Shown: positions 1 through 4,783 of the stretch, piece after piece
How the letters are laid out: each line of letters begins with the position of its first letter
How positions within the stretch are numbered: the first letter of the stretch is position 1
DNA from: an uncultured Hungatella sp.
Lineage (GTDB): Bacteria; Bacillota; Clostridia; Lachnospirales; Lachnospiraceae
Length of the DNA stretch: 5,603 nucleotides
Assembly (NCBI GenBank): GCA_910586845.1
Contig: CAJUJV010000088.1
Span: 1-5,603 of the forward strand
Direction: 5' to 3'
The notes under the pieces: generated by a model
Seen by the model: only the letters and a program-made list of their open reading frames with translations
What the model was told of the DNA's origin: nothing
Database searches by the model: none
Position numbers and translations under genes: made by a program

Positions 1-2
1 TA

Positions 3-164
3 GTATATGGCGCGGACGGCAAAAAGTATATGATTGAACATGAGGGGGTTGCAACACACCCTGGTGATAATGGAAAATAGTTTTATGAATATGCGAATAT
101 ACTTGTTGGACTAATTTTGACATTACTGATTAGAAAATTAATGGAGGCATTAAAAAACAAAATA
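3..164 (+). pseudogene. C-terminal remnant of an unknown, possibly membrane-anchored protein
   Basis: An open frame enters from the left edge and reads 25 codons, including the stretch EHEGVATHPGDNGK, to a TAG at 78-80. It then stays open in the same frame to a TAA at 228-230. After the TAG come residues FYEYANILVGLILTLLIRKL, a strongly hydrophobic segment that could span a membrane, with basic residues after it. TAG is one base from TGG (Trp), so a single nonsense change splitting one ORF is plausible. The frame then passes without a break into residues resembling an XRE repressor, which suggests a fusion or deletion junction near 165-176. I do not recognise the family. The start lies outside the window. 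Alternatively the gene simply ends at 80 and the hydrophobic segment is chance. Confidence 0.35.
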
Positions 165-173
165 CATGGACGG

Positions 174-230
174 AGCATTCTATATAAATTTGCAAATGTT
201 TTGAAAGTTACAGTGGAGAGACTGCTGTAA
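174..230 (+). pseudogene. Fragment of an XRE-family HTH regulator
   Basis: The codons from 180 to 227 read LYKFANVLKVTVERLL and end at TAA 228-230. They match LYRIAKVLGVTVETLL, residues 46-61 of the complete XRE regulator at 4784-5371. In the last 12 codons 28 of 36 bases are identical between 192-227 and 4931-4966. This segment is the end of the HTH fold that follows the recognition helix; the recognition helix and the whole C-terminal domain are absent. The fragment cannot bind DNA as an XRE protein. It is most likely the scar of a second, lost copy of the XRE module found at the right end of the window. Confidence 0.6.
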
Positions 231-278
231 ACACAGTTAACAACCCACTCCAAAGTGTCGCACCATAAAAAATAAGGA

Positions 279-307
279 TTGCACGGAATCAAGGTTTATA
301 ATATAAT
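279..307 (+). promoter_or_regulatory. Sigma-A-type promoter of the Rpn gene
   Basis: TTGCAC at 279-284 serves as a -35 box and TATAAT at 302-307 as a perfect -10 box, with a 17-bp spacer. Transcription would begin near 314. The TTG at 279, which could be read as an upstream start codon for the Rpn frame, is then part of the -35 box and not translated. This supports the ATG at 342 as the real start. Confidence 0.65.
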
Positions 308-341
308 AACAACAGGAGAGTCCCTCGCACAGAAGGGCAAA

Positions 342-1163
342 ATGACAAATGATGAAAAGATCTTACAGTTTCAACCAGTTATTATCCAGGACGACATGAT
401 GTTCGGCACCGTGATGTCGGATCCGGAATACTGTAAGCCGTTTCTGGAAACCATTCTCGGAGTCCGGATCAGAAAGATCGTATACCCGGAGACGCAGAAG
501 ACCATCAGTCTTTCGACCATTGCAAAATCGATTCGTCTGGACGTGTATGTCGAAGATGATGAACATACGGTCTATGATGTGGAGATGCAGACAGGGAAGA
601 ACCGGAACCTTCCGAAAAGATCCAGATACTATTCCGGTATGATTGATTTAAATCTTCTTGTTAAAGGGGAGGATTACAGGCTTCTGAAAAAGAGCCTGGT
701 GATCTTTATCTGTACCTTTGACCCATTTGGCTGCGATGAGTACATTTACCGCTGCGAAGCCTGTTATCAGTTGAGCGACGGTTCCTATCGCTCCTTGGGA
801 GATGAGGCCTGGAAGATATTTGTAAACACAAAAGGGCATAAGGGAAATGTAAGCGACAAATTTAAAAACCTGATGAACTACATTTTAAACGGGGAAACCG
901 AGGATGGTTTTACCCGGACCCTGGAAGAGAAAGTTTCGCTTATAAACAGCAATGATGAATGGAAGGTGAGTTATATGACATGGGCTATGAAGCTTGCTGA
1001 TGAAAGACAAGAAGGTCACGAGGAAGGCCGCCTTGAGCTGGCGAGAAAAACGGCATTTAATATGCTGAGAGACGGAGAACCCATAGCTAAGATCGCAAAG
1101 TTTCTGGAACTTCCAGAGGACACGGTTCAGTCCTGGGCAGAGGAAGCCGGTCTGCTGACATAA
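342..1163 (+). CDS. Rpn-type PD-(D/E)XK nuclease family transposase
   Basis: A 273-residue protein of the Rpn/YhgA-like group, annotated in databases as PD-(D/E)XK nuclease family transposase. Characterised members are DNA endonucleases that promote RecA-independent recombination; this one's activity is inferred from family. The nuclease core is visible: Asp67 in RLDV, then Glu81 and Gln83 in YDVEMQTG, the usual D...ExQ variant of the site. An acidic and basic linker (ADERQEGHEEGRLE, about 219-232) leads to a C-terminal helical segment (about 234-273) that resembles a small HTH, with IAKIAKFLELPEDTV. No signal peptide or membrane segment is seen. ATG 342 is chosen over the in-frame TTG at 279 because TTG lies in the -35 box and AGAAGG (331-336) sits 5 nt upstream of the ATG. 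Length is normal for the family and the frame is intact. It is monocistronic, with its own promoter and terminator. Two fragments of related genes lie at 3067-3129 and 4470-4511. Confidence 0.88.
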   Translation: MTNDEKILQFQPVIIQDDMMFGTVMSDPEYCKPFLETILGVRIRKIVYPETQKTISLSTIAKSIRLDVYVEDDEHTVYDVEMQTGKNRNLPKRSRYYSGMIDLNLLVKGEDYRLLKKSLVIFICTFDPFGCDEYIYRCEACYQLSDGSYRSLGDEAWKIFVNTKGHKGNVSDKFKNLMNYILNGETEDGFTRTLEEKVSLINSNDEWKVSYMTWAMKLADERQEGHEEGRLELARKTAFNMLRDGEPIAKIAKFLELPEDTVQSWAEEAGLLT

Positions 1164-1190
1164 AGGACAGATTGGTTCCGGTAACATGGA

Positions 1191-1216
1191 GAAGGCTCTT
1201 GCGGGCCTTCTTTTTT
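1191..1216 (+). terminator. Intrinsic terminator of the Rpn gene
   Basis: GAAGGC (1191-1196) pairs with GCCTTC (1205-1210) around an 8-nt loop, followed by six T (1211-1216). It lies 28 nt past the Rpn stop codon. A closely related terminator, sharing 22 of 26 positions, is at 4512-4537. Confidence 0.85.
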
Positions 1217-1364
1217 CGCCCGCTTTTAATATATGGAAATACTTGACAGACAAAAAAGATTACGATATGATTTTAAGACTGACGAGAATAAAAATTCTGC
1301 AGGATCCCCTGATTACAGCCTGACCGGCAGCACCTGGAGACCAGCTATGAAAAGTCAGGCATAA

Positions 1365-1838
1365 ATTAGCAAACTCTACTTCGTCAGTGAGCATCTTAAA
1401 GATGACCCTGACAAGCTTGCCGGCGCAGTGCCCAAGGGCATTATAATGCGTCCGTCCTTCGGCCCTCTTGGCATCATAATAAGCCTTGAAGGTAGAGCTA
1501 TTCTTTACAACATAAGCCATATGCATGGAAGCAATGGCGTTTGGTGTCGGGGCTTCTTTCAGAAGGGTATAGACAGAGCGTTGATGCAGGCCGGATTTGA
1601 AGAAGTACTGGAGTTCGGGGAAGACCTGATCCAAGTAAGAAGTCAGCTGAATTTTCAAACGGGTACGCTGCTTAACAGTCTTCTGGCGGAAGCGGCCAAG
1701 TTCTTTGAGTTCGATGTAATCGAGATCCTTTAAGGTTAAGAACCTTAAGGAATCCTGCATCATAAGTGTTTTAGAAATAACAAACGTGTCGACTTTATCA
1801 GTCTTTGTCTTGCTTATTTTAATGAGCAAAGGGGACAA
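1365..1838 (-). pseudogene. IS110-family transposase, internally deleted remnant
   Basis: The minus-strand frame (open from 1838 to 1260) reads parts of an IS110 transposase, a DEDD/RuvC-like enzyme with a C-terminal transposase_20 domain. From the 5' side there is KTKTDKVDTFVISKTLMMQ, then the helical linker with LKELGRFRQ, and VFPELQYFFKSGLHQRSVY. At about codon 109-110 (near 1511) the text jumps from ASMHMAY to VVKNSSTFKAYYDAKRAEG, which normally lies near the C-terminus, and continues with HYNALGHCAGKLVRV to about 1365. The first part of the RuvC-like domain and the central region, including the transposase_20 segment with the catalytic Ser, are missing. About 193 codons remain where about 400 are usual, so it cannot be active alone. 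Codons past 1365 down to 1260 look like read-through of non-coding DNA. The 5' break abuts the FRG-like fragment at about 1815-1838. The plus-strand ORF inside it is its antisense shadow. Confidence 0.8.
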
Positions 1839-2075
1839 TTAGTTGATGAAACTGATGAGCAAGGAGGAGACTGGATAAAAGAGTGCTGCGAAAAACTAAT
1901 TTTTGTAAATGCAATAGAACAGATTAAAAGAGTTTTAGTTATTAAGAAGGAGGGGAAAACAGAGATTCGTAAAAAACTGAACTTTTTAGAAATTTCAGAG
2001 GCAACTCTGTTTGCTGATAATATTGATATTATTTGCAAAAATATAGTAGATCAATGTATGCAAATAAGAATTTAA
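1824..2075 (+). pseudogene. 5'-truncated C-terminal fragment of a probable FRG-domain protein
   Basis: An open frame of about 83 codons ends at TAA 2073-2075. Its distal half reads KKEGKTEIRKKLNFLEISEA followed by TLFADNIDIICKNI. This matches, from memory of the family, the typical end of FRG-domain proteins: a basic helix, then a hydrophobic pattern with E-A-T-L-F, then a short acidic helix. The arginine-glycine core of the FRG domain and the start codon are missing. To the left the frame runs into the antisense of the IS110 remnant, so the gene was probably cut by insertion or deletion at about 1815-1838. No start codon with a ribosome binding site is seen in this frame. The assignment rests only on the last 40 or so residues; an unrelated protein is possible. 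Confidence 0.5.
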
Positions 2076-2109
2076 AAATGTATAGCAAATCATGATTGGA
2101 GGCCTTGGT

Positions 2110-2439
2110 ATGGAAAATTTACAAGAAGTATTTGAGAAGATGATTCCAGGTTTTCGGACAATTTTTGGTAATGTACTGGAGAGAATTATTTTATATGGTT
2201 CTGTTGCAAGAGAAACACAGACAGTGGAATCGGATGTTGATATAGCGGTAATTGTCAGGAAATATACAGAAGATATGCATGACAAAATGATCGATCTTAC
2301 GGTTGATCTGGAATTAGAGTATAATAAGGTATTGTCGGTTCTGCTCATTGATTATGATAATTTCAGAGAGTGGGAGGATGTGCTTCCATTTTATAAAAAT
2401 ATGAAAAAGGATGGTATTATGTTATGGAGCGCCGGATAG
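2110..2439 (+). CDS. MNT-type minimal nucleotidyltransferase (antitoxin partner of HEPN)
   Basis: A 109-residue protein of the minimal nucleotidyltransferase (MNT) family. The signature is complete: Gly30-Ser31, Arg34, then Ser41-Asp42-Val-Asp44 in LYGSVARETQTVESDVDIAV, that is GSxxRx6SDxD. A possible third acidic residue is Asp81 in SVLLIDYD. In characterised MntA-HepT pairs the MNT protein adds AMP units to a tyrosine of the HEPN RNase and so neutralises it; that role is inferred here from family and neighbourhood. ATG 2110 is preferred to ATG 2092 because GGAGG at 2098-2102 ends 7 nt before it. The stop overlaps the original HEPN start by 16 nt, a classic coupled pair. No convincing promoter is seen upstream; transcription may start inside the FRG-like fragment. 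The frame is intact. Confidence 0.85.
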   Translation: MENLQEVFEKMIPGFRTIFGNVLERIILYGSVARETQTVESDVDIAVIVRKYTEDMHDKMIDLTVDLELEYNKVLSVLLIDYDNFREWEDVLPFYKNMKKDGIMLWSAG

Positions 2440-2825
2440 TAGACTTATCGAAATAACGCTTTGGTTGCTGCCATGAGGCGTTAGAGGACGCAAAGATTAT
2501 GTATGAAGCTGGCAGGTATAAAAATGCTCTTAATCGTGCATATTATTCCATTTTCCATGGAATGCCTGCGGTAAATGCCTTAGACAGGTTTGATAGCAGC
2601 AAGCATAGTGGAGTGATTGCACATTTTAATCAGAATTATGTAAAAGAGGGGATTTTTCCAAAAGAAACATCGAAGATAATCCGGTTGGCTTCTGAGAAAA
2701 GAGAGTGCGCGGATTATCTTGATTTTTATGTTGCCTCAAAGGATGAGGCTGAGGCGCAAATAGAAAGGGCAGAGACTTTTAGTAAATGGATTGGGGATTA
2801 TTTAAGAAAAAAGCATGTTTTATAA
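2424..2825 (+). pseudogene. HEPN-domain protein (toxin partner of MNT), broken by an early stop codon
   Basis: The natural frame starts at ATG 2424, inside the end of the MNT gene, and reads MERRIVDLSK, then TAA at 2454-2456, then RFGCCHEALEDAKIMYEAGR onward to the stop at 2823-2825. HEPN relatives usually have Tyr (or a similar residue) at the TAA position, as in S-x-Y-R; TAT or TAC to TAA is one change. Apart from this the sequence is full length (133 codons). The RNase motif Rx6H is present in NRAYYSIFH (Arg2535-2537, His2556-2558), and the C-terminal half with KHSGVIAHFNQNYVK and DYLDFYVASKDEAEAQIE is well preserved. Translation could restart at ATG 2499, preceded by GAGG at 2484-2487 with an 11-nt gap. 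That would give 108 residues lacking the first helix but keeping R and H. Whether it is a dead toxin, a restarted short toxin or a sequencing error cannot be told here. Confidence 0.8.
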
Positions 2826-2864
2826 TGATAAAGAGTGTAAGAACCTTAGAGTGATGGAATCGGA

Positions 2865-3023
2865 ATGGAAGAATATGCAGCTTTTTATGCGCTATATAGA
2901 ATGGCAAATGGCAGAGGTAGCAATAAGTGTGAATTGTTCAATATTTGTAATGCTAACCGCTGCTGTCTGGTAAACAAGAACGGCTATGCGCACTTGGACA
3001 GTTGCTTTATATGTGGCAGGTAA
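2865..3023 (+). CDS. Small cysteine-rich protein, unknown
   Basis: A 52-codon ORF begins MEEYAAFYALYRMANGRGSN and ends DSCFICGR before TAA 3021-3023. It has six cysteines, at residues 22, 28, 33, 34, 47 and 50. The pattern C-x5-C-x4-CC-x12-C-x2-C, with KCELFNIC and CFICGR at the ends, suggests a metal-binding (zinc or Fe-S) knuckle. No signal peptide or membrane segment is seen. It starts 39 nt after the HEPN stop on the same strand and so could be a third member of the MNT-HEPN operon. No good ribosome binding site precedes ATG 2865, which weakens the case. A second, overlapping frame (ATG 2854, 38 codons) exists but is hydrophobic and unpatterned. I do not recognise the family; the ordered cysteine spacing is the main argument that it is, or was, a gene. 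Confidence 0.4.
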   Translation: MEEYAAFYALYRMANGRGSNKCELFNICNANRCCLVNKNGYAHLDSCFICGR

Positions 3024-3066
3024 AAGTGGAGCGCTTGACATGATAAAAAATTCGCAACAACTTTCT

Positions 3067-3129
3067 TATGTTGTGGAGATGCAGACAGGAAAGAACCGGA
3101 ACCTTCCGAAAAGATCCGGATACTATTCT
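3067..3129 (+). pseudogene. 63-bp fragment of an Rpn-type nuclease gene (active-site segment)
   Basis: Bases 3067-3129 match 573-635 of the Rpn gene at 59 of 63 positions without gaps. They encode YVVEMQTGKNRNL and the following PKRSGYYS, equivalent to residues 78-98 including the catalytic Glu and Gln of the ExQ motif. Similarity stops abruptly on both sides. The fragment lies in an open frame from 2986 to 3174, but the codons around it show no Rpn similarity, so that ORF is accidental. Confidence 0.8.
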
Positions 3130-3145
3130 TATCTAAACCATTATA

Positions 3146-3209
3146 AAATCCAAACTTTTTTAGAAAGTACTTAATTCTTAATACTTTCCAAATAAAAAGG
3201 TTTGGATTT
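3146..3209. repeat. AT-rich imperfect inverted repeat (possible MITE or hairpin)
   Basis: AAATCCAAAC at 3146-3155 is the exact reverse complement of GTTTGGATTT at 3200-3209. Inside it, GAAAGTA (3163-3169) pairs with TACTTTC (3182-3188) around a small loop, with short T- and A-rich runs bulged between the two stems. The whole 64 nt can fold as one hairpin. A T-rich run (GATTTTTAT, 3210-3218) follows, so a bidirectional terminator is possible, but the stem is AT-rich and long. It sits between the Rpn fragment and the IS3 fragment, which fits a transposon end or a miniature element. Confidence 0.55.
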
Positions 3210-3317
3210 GATTTTTATGTATGATTATCTTACCATAAATTTTTCAGGAGGTACATACATGACACAATCAATTGTTACCAGCACCAGATCCAATGGATTT
3301 TGAATAATGAAGAACAC

Positions 3318-3494
3318 AGAGAATGGACATCTTACAAGGATATCCATGAACAGCACCCAGATGTAAAACCGATCTTTCACAGTGATCGTGGCTTTCAATA
3401 TACCACAAAAGCGTTTAAGTAAAAATCAGACGATGCCGGGATGATCCGGAGTATGTCAAGAGTGTCTCGTTGTATTGACAATGGTCCAATGGAA
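3318..3494 (+). mobile_element. IS3-family transposase (OrfB) fragment
   Basis: The frame reads HPDVKPIFHSDRGFQYTTKAFK, a stop TAA at 3420-3422, then KSDDAGMIRSMSRVSRCIDNGPME. This is the part of the IS3 DDE integrase core around the second Asp (HSDRGFQYT, Asp codon 3384-3386), extending to the third acidic residue (GPME, Glu codon 3492-3494). Related proteins have Gln at the stop, so CAA to TAA is a likely nonsense change. Homology ends at GPME; the following residues (IYSHIFQLAESLYN) are not the expected GFWG-type continuation. The first catalytic Asp region and OrfA are missing. The 5' limit is uncertain, between 3318 and 3351. Terminal repeats are not visible. From 3495 to 3602 I see nothing further. 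Confidence 0.8.
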
Positions 3495-3602
3495 ATATAC
3501 AGCCATATATTTCAGTTAGCAGAGTCATTATACAACAGTTGGCGGAAAAAGGAAGAGAATAATCACCCCCAAAATATTCTTCATCATTATCTCATAAAAA
3601 AC

Positions 3603-3631
3603 TTGCAATATGATACTATATATGATACTAT
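3603..3631 (+). promoter_or_regulatory. Promoter of hicAB with extended -10
   Basis: TTGCAA (3603-3608) and TACTAT (3626-3631) are spaced 17 bp apart, and TG at 3623-3624 gives the extended -10 form TGnTACTAT. A perfect TATAAT overlaps at 3629-3634 but is 20 bp from TTGCAA. Transcription would start near 3638. The promoter coincides with the tandem 12-mer at 3609-3632. Confidence 0.55.
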
Positions 3632-3632
3632 A
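3609..3632. repeat. Perfect tandem 12-mer over the hicA promoter (candidate operator)
   Basis: TATGATACTATA occurs twice head to tail (3609-3620 and 3621-3632) and covers the spacer and -10 box. HicB antitoxins with a ribbon-helix-helix domain, such as the one here, repress their own operon by binding repeated sites at the promoter. Two sites about one helical turn apart would suit two RHH dimers. The operator role is inference. Confidence 0.45.
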
Positions 3633-3667
3633 ATAAAGTGAATCTTGATATGAGGAGTAAAAGCCTT

Positions 3668-3892
3668 ATGAATGTAAAGAAAATAATTGAAAAGATGGAA
3701 AGGCAGCCTAACGGAATTAGATATGAAGAAGCAAAGAAAGTGCTAGAGTACTGTGGATTCGAGTGTGTTCGACAAAAAGGATCACATGCACAGTTTCTAA
3801 ATAAGGAAACTGGAAAGCTGATAACAGTAAAAATTGACAATCCTCTGAAAAAGGTATATGTAGTCGATATATTAAACAGAATAGATTCATAA
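3668..3892 (+). CDS. hicA: HicA-family mRNA interferase toxin
   Basis: A 74-residue HicA toxin, a dsRBD-like fold RNase that cuts mRNA independently of translation and is blocked by HicB. The catalytic His is visible at residue 40 in VRQKGSHAQF, the conserved GSHxxF of the family. The C-terminal part with DNPLKKVYVVDILNRID matches the usual last strand and helix. Length is normal and the frame is intact. ATG 3668 is chosen because AGGAG (3653-3657) ends 10 nt upstream. The in-frame GTG at 3638 would sit at the predicted transcription start and has no binding site. It is first in the hicA-hicB operon, 92 nt before hicB, with its promoter at 3603-3631. Function is family-based; the toxin appears intact. 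Confidence 0.88.
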   Translation: MNVKKIIEKMERQPNGIRYEEAKKVLEYCGFECVRQKGSHAQFLNKETGKLITVKIDNPLKKVYVVDILNRIDS

Positions 3893-3984
3893 ATAATAAG
3901 ACTGTCTAATATACATTTATAAAGGGAAAGAAAAAAGTAAATACAAAAATAAGTGCAGAGATAAGTGCAAGGGGAGAACATACG

Positions 3985-4335
3985 ATGCCGAAGAAATTAG
4001 AATATTATATGGGATTACCTTACAATAAAATAATACAGGAGATTCATGACGAAAGCGGTCATTATTTTTATGGTAAGGTTTTAGAGTTAGACGGATGTCA
4101 GAGCACAGGAGATACCCTGGAAGAGTTAAACGCCAATCTTACAGAGGCTATGGAAGGACACATCGAGGTAATGCTTGAAAATGAGATGGAAATACCGGAA
4201 CCAGTAAAAGAAGAAAATCTCAGTGGTAAATTTGTGATTAGAGTTCCAAAATCCCTACATAGAAGATTGGTGATAGAAGCAGAAAGAGAAGGCGTTTCGT
4301 TAAATCAATATGTTATGTATAAATTAGCAAAATAA
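3985..4335 (+). CDS. hicB: HicB-family antitoxin with ribbon-helix-helix domain
   Basis: A 116-residue HicB antitoxin. The N-terminal partial RNase H-like fold that covers HicA spans about residues 12-67, with GHYFYGKVLELDGCQSTGDT and the following ELNANLTEAMEGHIE helix. A short linker (IPEPVKEEN) leads to a C-terminal ribbon-helix-helix DNA-binding domain, about 82-116, with the strand GKFVIRVPKSLHRRL and helix-turn VSLNQYVMYKLA. This domain type usually represses the operon together with HicA. GGGGAG at 3971-3976 ends 8 nt before the ATG. The 92-nt gap from hicA is longer than usual. It carries a repeated ATAAGTGCA (3949-3957, 3961-3969) just before the ribosome binding site, which could allow separate control of antitoxin synthesis. 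Frame and length are intact. Confidence 0.9.
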   Translation: MPKKLEYYMGLPYNKIIQEIHDESGHYFYGKVLELDGCQSTGDTLEELNANLTEAMEGHIEVMLENEMEIPEPVKEENLSGKFVIRVPKSLHRRLVIEAEREGVSLNQYVMYKLAK

Positions 4336-4469
4336 GAAATACATGCCTCAAAAGTCTGCCAGGTGATGAAATTCTCAGTGCAGTCCGTGAAAGAAAAATC
4401 AGGAGCTGAAAAATGCAAAACGAGAAAAAGGTAAGGAACAAGAAAGACAGTGAGACGATTTAAAAACCA

Positions 4470-4511
4470 AGATTCCTGGCATGAAGGTCGCATGGATTCT
4501 GGCAGCGTTGC
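4470..4511 (+). pseudogene. Decayed 3' end of an Rpn-type gene
   Basis: Bases 4477-4509 align without gaps to 1156-1188, the last codons and 3' flank of the Rpn gene, with 21 of 33 identical. The alignment continues directly into the shared terminator. The stop codon position is preserved (TGA at 4482-4484 against TAA at 1161-1163), and the codons before it read RFLA against AGLLT. Upstream, 4336-4476 contains short broken frames rich in Lys, Glu and Arg (AVRERK near 4390; QELKNAKREKGKEQERQ, 4400-4450), in the style of the charged linker of Rpn proteins, but separated by frameshifts and stops. It is not a gene now. Confidence 0.55.
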
Positions 4512-4536
4512 GAAGGCTCTTATGAGCCTTCTTTTT
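4512..4536 (+). terminator. Intrinsic terminator
   Basis: GAAGGCTC (4512-4519) and GAGCCTTC (4524-4531) form a perfect 8-bp stem with a TTAT loop, followed by five T. It is homologous to the Rpn terminator at 1191-1216, with compensatory changes that lengthen the stem. It probably now ends the hicAB transcript, 177 nt after the hicB stop. Confidence 0.8.
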
Positions 4537-4540
4537 CGTA

Positions 4541-4663
4541 TGACGGGCATGTCGTCAGTCTGTTTTTGCACATATGACAAACGCCATATATTTGTATTGC
4601 ATGATATAACGCCGGTGACGGCCTGACTATTTGCTGATTTCCGCCGCATATCTCGGCGGTCAC
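4541..4663. other. GC-rich stem-loop cluster without a gene
   Basis: Three short hairpins lie in this otherwise unexplained gap. TGACG (4541-4545) pairs with CGTCA (4553-4557); GCCG pairs with CGGC in GCCGGTGACGGC (about 4611-4622); and CCGCCG (4641-4646) pairs with CGGCGG (4654-4659) around CATATCT. None is followed directly by a T run. The GC-rich stems contrast with the AT-rich surroundings. I see no ORF with a ribosome binding site. It could be a REP-like sequence, a remnant of a mobile element, or part of a structured RNA. Confidence 0.35.
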
Positions 4664-4730
4664 TCTGATTGCTATCATAAATTAAAGTTAAGTAAAGAAG
4701 AAATATTTTATTATTAAGCTGGCAGAATCC

Positions 4731-4759
4731 TTGACAATAGTTCGGCATACCGATATACT
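4731..4759 (+). promoter_or_regulatory. Near-consensus sigma-A promoter of the XRE/NTase operon
   Basis: TTGACA at 4731-4736 is a perfect -35 box. TATACT at 4754-4759 is a one-off -10 box, spaced by exactly 17 bp. Transcription would start near 4766, just before AAGGAGG (4768-4774), so the leader is only about 18 nt. A strong promoter ahead of an HTH gene suggests it is normally held down by its own product. Confidence 0.8.
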
Positions 4760-4783
4760 GGATAGGCAAGGAGGCATGGTGAT

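Noticed and set aside
279..341. In-frame TTG extension of the Rpn gene by 21 codons
   Set aside because: TTG is part of a -35 box with a perfect 17-bp-spaced TATAAT, and the added residues do not resemble the family; ATG 342 has a ribosome binding site.
885..1253. Minus-strand 122-codon ORF
   Set aside because: It is antisense to the Rpn gene and its terminator. Its resemblance to the minus-strand ORF at 4305-4769 only reflects the shared Rpn 3' end.
1428..1733. Plus-strand 101-codon ORF
   Set aside because: It is antisense to the recognisable IS110 transposase sequence and has no family features.
2092..2109. Upstream ATG 2092 as MNT start
   Set aside because: GGAGG lies inside that extension and is placed correctly for ATG 2110.
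2986..3174. 62-codon ORF containing an Rpn-like segment
   Set aside because: Only the 21 codons at 3067-3129 are Rpn-like; the rest is unrelated and out of frame with the cysteine-rich ORF.
3259..3303. 14-codon ORF (ATG after AGGAGG at about 3246-3252)
   Set aside because: The ribosome binding site is good but the product is 14 residues with no recognisable features; probably the stub of a lost gene.
4641..4659. CCGCCG/CGGCGG hairpin as a terminator
   Set aside because: No T run follows on either strand.
4305..4769. Minus-strand 154-codon ORF
   Set aside because: No ribosome binding site; it spans the plus-strand terminator and decayed Rpn end, and the protein is unpatterned.
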